46,159 bases of DNA. Origin: an uncultured Saprospiraceae bacterium. GTDB taxonomy: Bacteria; Bacteroidota; Bacteroidia; Chitinophagales; Saprospiraceae. Of the stretch, positions 43,135 through 46,159 are shown one piece after another (positions within the stretch are counted from its first letter, which is position 1; each line of letters opens with the position of its first letter). The notes beneath the pieces were generated by a model. That model was not told the origin of the DNA. It searched no databases and worked only from the letters and a program-made list of their open reading frames with translations. The position numbers and the translations under genes were made by a program. The stretch spans positions 1 to 46,159 of the forward strand of contig CALDSS010000101.1 of NCBI GenBank assembly GCA_937924495.1. Direction: 5' to 3'.

Positions 43135-43355
43135 GAGGAATATATTTTTTTGATGGTTAAAATAATTTGAATTTAATTTTAGCAGATAAAAAATCTGACC
43201 TTTCAAAAGTAACGTAATTGTGCTTTTATCACAATTCGTGGATGGTATATTATTGATTAATTAACAGTTTGTTAAACGATAGACATTCAACTTGTCCTAA
43301 AAATGACGGTGTTTATGTGCCCAAAAAGTATTTACCAAAATATTACCTTTGATTC

Positions 43356-45989
43356 ATGATTTTGAGATGTGGAGCAATTACCCTATTGTTTTTTTTCTTT
43401 TTTGAAAATGGATGGAGCCAATCTGTGTTGGATAAGCCAGTCAATTTATCATTTGAAAATGCAAAAGTTAATGAAGCGCTTCAAAAATTAAGTCAGGAAT
43501 CTGAAATCAATATTGCTTTCTCAAGTAGTCTTTTTAGTGATGATGAAAAAAGAGATTACCAATTTGAAAACGAAACATTCAAAATTGTTTTAGAAAAAAT
43601 TCTGGAACCCTATTGGGTTGATTATCAATTGATTACTGGTCAGATAGTCTTGTCAGAAAAGCCCAAAAGAAAATTCATAATTAATGGTTTTGTAGAAGAT
43701 AGCCTGAGCGGTGAGCGACTCCTTGCAGCCAATGTTTTTGATAAAATAACCGGGTTTGGGACAGTGACCAATGAATACGGTTTTTTTAGTCTTGAATTGG
43801 AAGAAGGAGAGGTAGATCTCACGGTTTCGTATTTAGGTTATCGAACAGATGAGCGGGTAATTATTCTTGCCGAAAATCGCGAATTAATTATAGCACTTGG
43901 TTCTTCTTTGACCTTGACGGAAGTGGTGGTAATTGCCAAAGACTCAAACGAAATTTCGGCGGATGTGCCCATCGGTACCAACTCATTAGATGTGGATAGA
44001 TTGAAAAACTTGCCGACCCTCGGAGGGGAAGTTGATGTTATGCGCATGATGGATATGATGCCTGGTGTGCAGACGGGCAACGATGGCTTGGGTGGATTGC
44101 ATGTCCGAGGAGGTAATCCAGATCAAAACCTGGTTTTGCTTGATGGCGTACCAGTCTATAATGCAGGGCACATGGCAGGTGCTTTTTCCATGTTTTCAGA
44201 TTTTGTAATTCAAGACGTTGATTTGCAAAAAGGAAATTTTGATTCTCGATATGGAGGTCGCGTTTCGTCCATCATGGATATTAGAATGAGGGAAGGTGAT
44301 AGACGAAATTTTCATGGTGGATTCAATATCGGGCCTTTGGCAGGAAAGGTATTTTTTGAAGGCCCCATTCAGAAAGAAAAGTCTTCATTTTTTATTGCTG
44401 GTCGTCGTTTGTTTTGGGATTGGCTCATCAGCCCCTTAGCAGATGGACTCGATATTAATACGCCTTCGGAAGGTGATTTTTTTGATTATTATTTCTACGA
44501 TTGGAATGCAAAAGCAAATTTTTCTATTTCTAAAAAGGATAAAATTTTCCTGAGTCATTTTCGAGGCGGTGATAATTTGAGGTTTGTTGACATCAATCTA
44601 ATGGACGATTTTGGAAGGTCTAATGACAAACGAGATATTAAGGTTTTCTGGCGAAATTCAATTACCGCAATTCGATGGAATCGTCTTTTTAATCCAAAGG
44701 TATTTTTAAATACAACTCTTACTTATAGTCGATACAATTTCGATTTTTGGAATCATCAAACTGATTGGAAACCGGATTCGAAAAAGTTTCTTGACTTTAA
44801 ATTCGATATAAATAATTCGAAAATACAAGATGTTGCCCTACGATTTGATTTTGATTATTATCATAATCCGCAGCATTTGATCAAATTTGGAGGTGCAGTA
44901 AAAGGCCAGCAATTCGAAGCTCGAACGGATAACCTGACCCGTGAGAGTTCATTCTTTATCAATAACCAAGACACGGCTAACCTTGAACTTTTCAATAGTG
45001 CAGAGCAACTTTCTATTCGTTTGCTTCCGCAAAAAACGCCTGCTTCTGAACTCAATCTTTTTGCGCAAGACATTTACACGCCAAATAAAAATGTGACACT
45101 TTCAAGCGGTCTTTACATCGCTCTGTTTACCGTAAACGGAAAGATTTATACTTCTCTTGAGCCTCGATTAAATGCAGAATTTCCACTTGCCAAGAATTTT
45201 TCGATGGCAGCCTCGCTTACGCGTATGTCGCAGTTTTTGCATCAAGTTTCGGGTTCCAATATTGGCTTGCCATCAGACCTTTGGGTGCCAGCCACAGACG
45301 TCGTTCGACCTCAACGAGCATGGCAGCTTTCTGGTGGGGTGCATTGGAATTTTGCAAAAAAATATCACCTTGGTTGGGAAGCCTATTACAAAAACATGTC
45401 GGGAGTTTTAAACTTTACAACGACGGACGTATTGGGTGTGCCTAGCTGGGAAGACAAAGTGATCGCAGGCACTGGAGAGGCGTATGGCACTGAGTTTATT
45501 ATAGAAAAAACAAAGGGTAACACAACAGGCTTGATTGATTATACATTGAGTTGGGCATGGCGAAAGTTTGATGAATTTAACGATGGTAAAAAATTTCCTT
45601 TCCGCTACGATAGGCGACATTATTTGAAATCTGCCTTAATGCAAAAGTTCAACAAAAAGTTTTCGATGAGTGCGAGCTGGGTCTATGGTACGGGCAATCC
45701 TTTTACACTTTTGGAGTCTAAATTTTCGGATCCATTTGGAGAGGAATTCTATATTTATTCAGATAGAAATGCAAGAAGGTTAGACGCCTATCATCGATTA
45801 GATATTAGTTTTAATTTTACTAAGAAAAGGAAAAGAAGGGTTCGTACTTGGAATATCAGTATCTTCAATGTTTATAATCGAAGAAATCCATTTTTGATAT
45901 ACCAAGAACCGCGACAAGGGGAGACTCAAACTTACCAATATTCAATTTTACCCTTGTTACCTTCTTTTCAATACGGCTTAAAATGGTAA
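43356..45989 (+). CDS. TonB-dependent receptor with STN domain
   Basis: The 877-residue protein has a signal peptide (about 1-21, ending GWSQS). A secretin/TonB short N-terminal (STN) domain follows (about 25-100: VNLSFENAKVNEALQKLSQESEINIAFSS). Then come a carboxypeptidase-D-like domain (about 108-185: INGFVEDSLSGERLLAANVFDKITGFGTVTNEYGFF), a plug (about 190-330, with LHVRGGNPDQNLVLLDGVPVYN) and a barrel. The STN domain in this phylum usually touches a FecR-type anti-sigma factor; none is adjacent. The ligand cannot be told from the sequence. It ends 9 nt before the phosphofructokinase start. Confidence 0.9.
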   Translation: MILRCGAITLLFFFFFENGWSQSVLDKPVNLSFENAKVNEALQKLSQESEINIAFSSSLFSDDEKRDYQFENETFKIVLEKILEPYWVDYQLITGQIVLSEKPKRKFIINGFVEDSLSGERLLAANVFDKITGFGTVTNEYGFFSLELEEGEVDLTVSYLGYRTDERVIILAENRELIIALGSSLTLTEVVVIAKDSNEISADVPIGTNSLDVDRLKNLPTLGGEVDVMRMMDMMPGVQTGNDGLGGLHVRGGNPDQNLVLLDGVPVYNAGHMAGAFSMFSDFVIQDVDLQKGNFDSRYGGRVSSIMDIRMREGDRRNFHGGFNIGPLAGKVFFEGPIQKEKSSFFIAGRRLFWDWLISPLADGLDINTPSEGDFFDYYFYDWNAKANFSISKKDKIFLSHFRGGDNLRFVDINLMDDFGRSNDKRDIKVFWRNSITAIRWNRLFNPKVFLNTTLTYSRYNFDFWNHQTDWKPDSKKFLDFKFDINNSKIQDVALRFDFDYYHNPQHLIKFGGAVKGQQFEARTDNLTRESSFFINNQDTANLELFNSAEQLSIRLLPQKTPASELNLFAQDIYTPNKNVTLSSGLYIALFTVNGKIYTSLEPRLNAEFPLAKNFSMAASLTRMSQFLHQVSGSNIGLPSDLWVPATDVVRPQRAWQLSGGVHWNFAKKYHLGWEAYYKNMSGVLNFTTTDVLGVPSWEDKVIAGTGEAYGTEFIIEKTKGNTTGLIDYTLSWAWRKFDEFNDGKKFPFRYDRRHYLKSALMQKFNKKFSMSASWVYGTGNPFTLLESKFSDPFGEEFYIYSDRNARRLDAYHRLDISFNFTKKRKRRVRTWNISIFNVYNRRNPFLIYQEPRQGETQTYQYSILPLLPSFQYGLKW

Positions 45990-45998
45990 TTTTACACA

Positions 45999-46159
45999 AT
46001 GAAAAAACTCTTAGTTCTTACCGGTGGCGGTGATTGCCCCGGTCTTAATGCAGTCATTCGAGGCATTGCAAAAGCTGCTCGCACAAACGGCAATTGGGAA
46101 GTGTGGGGAAGTATTGAAGCTTTCAACGGCATCCTTAAAGATGAACCCGAAATTGTAAA
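45999..46159 (+). CDS. pfkA: 6-phosphofructokinase, N-terminal fragment (cut by window end)
   Basis: The first 53 codons are present, and the frame runs off the right edge. MKKLLVLTGGGDCPGLNAVIRGIAK contains the GGDCPGLN loop that binds ATP or pyrophosphate and Mg2+ in phosphofructokinases. The CPGLN spelling is common in the group that includes PPi-dependent or mixed-substrate enzymes, so the phosphate donor is not certain. It starts 9 nt after the TonB receptor, possibly as read-through of the same transcript. Confidence 0.85.
   Translation, partial: MKKLLVLTGGGDCPGLNAVIRGIAKAARTNGNWEVWGSIEAFNGILKDEPEIV

Overview
The window comes from a Bacteroidota genome, most likely a marine or environmental Saprospiria-like lineage (inference). 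The phylum is supported by a SusC/SusD pair, a LytTR regulator paired with a beta-propeller sensor kinase, an STN-type TonB receptor, an E1 alpha/beta fusion dehydrogenase, DUF5606, DUF6089 and DUF6438 proteins, AT-rich spacers and TAnnTTTG-like promoter elements. No phage, IS element, CRISPR array, rRNA or ordinary tRNA is visible. The content is chromosomal and mostly housekeeping.

Left third (1-13.2 kb). A thioredoxin-like protein is followed by a palindrome-rich gap. That gap contains a 130-nt RNA candidate with both ends of tmRNA but no room for the tag-coding domain. Next come a PPP-type phosphatase and an SDR epimerase, a DUF6438 protein, a leucine-dehydrogenase-like enzyme, ExbD, and a DUF2520 reductase coupled to a small unknown gene. 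An ECF sigma factor is then followed by a protein that looks like a dual-membrane-spanning anti-sigma factor: cytoplasmic helices, one TM segment, a long linker and a C-terminal outer-membrane barrel. After its terminator lie a periplasmic TonB-C protein with a GldM-like C-terminal half, an unknown secreted protein, an ElaA-type acetyltransferase and a DUF6089 (PorG-like) barrel.

Middle (13.2-32.7 kb). A 784-bp gap precedes the propeller histidine kinase and LytTR response regulator, the fused 2-oxoacid dehydrogenase E1, DUF5606, an M3 oligopeptidase, an unknown protein, a MazG-like pyrophosphohydrolase, an AlkB-type monooxygenase behind rnhB, a secreted protein and an alkaline phosphatase. 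On the minus strand lies a tightly coupled operon: Nramp-like transporter, pxpA, pxpB, pxpC, DUF2891. The three first junctions overlap by 1-4 nt. The transporter lacks the DPGN metal-binding motif, so it may carry something other than a divalent metal, and 5-oxoproline is an attractive guess.

Right third (32.7-46.2 kb). A SusC/SusD nutrient-uptake pair ends in a terminator and is followed by a second, diverged SusD without a SusC. Next are a very large VCBS/ASPIC lipoprotein, a small cysteine- and lysine-rich secreted protein, an STN-domain TonB receptor, and the start of a phosphofructokinase gene cut by the window edge.

Most intergenic gaps carry a distinct imperfect palindrome. At least two sequence types recur within the window: a CAGCGAAGCG/CCGTCA type, and a GAATGAGTGAATTTT type. 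This suggests families of dispersed intergenic repeats. Several genes have an upstream in-frame GTG or TTG that extends the reading frame; for those, the downstream ATG next to a signal peptide, conserved domain or promoter-like box is used as the start.
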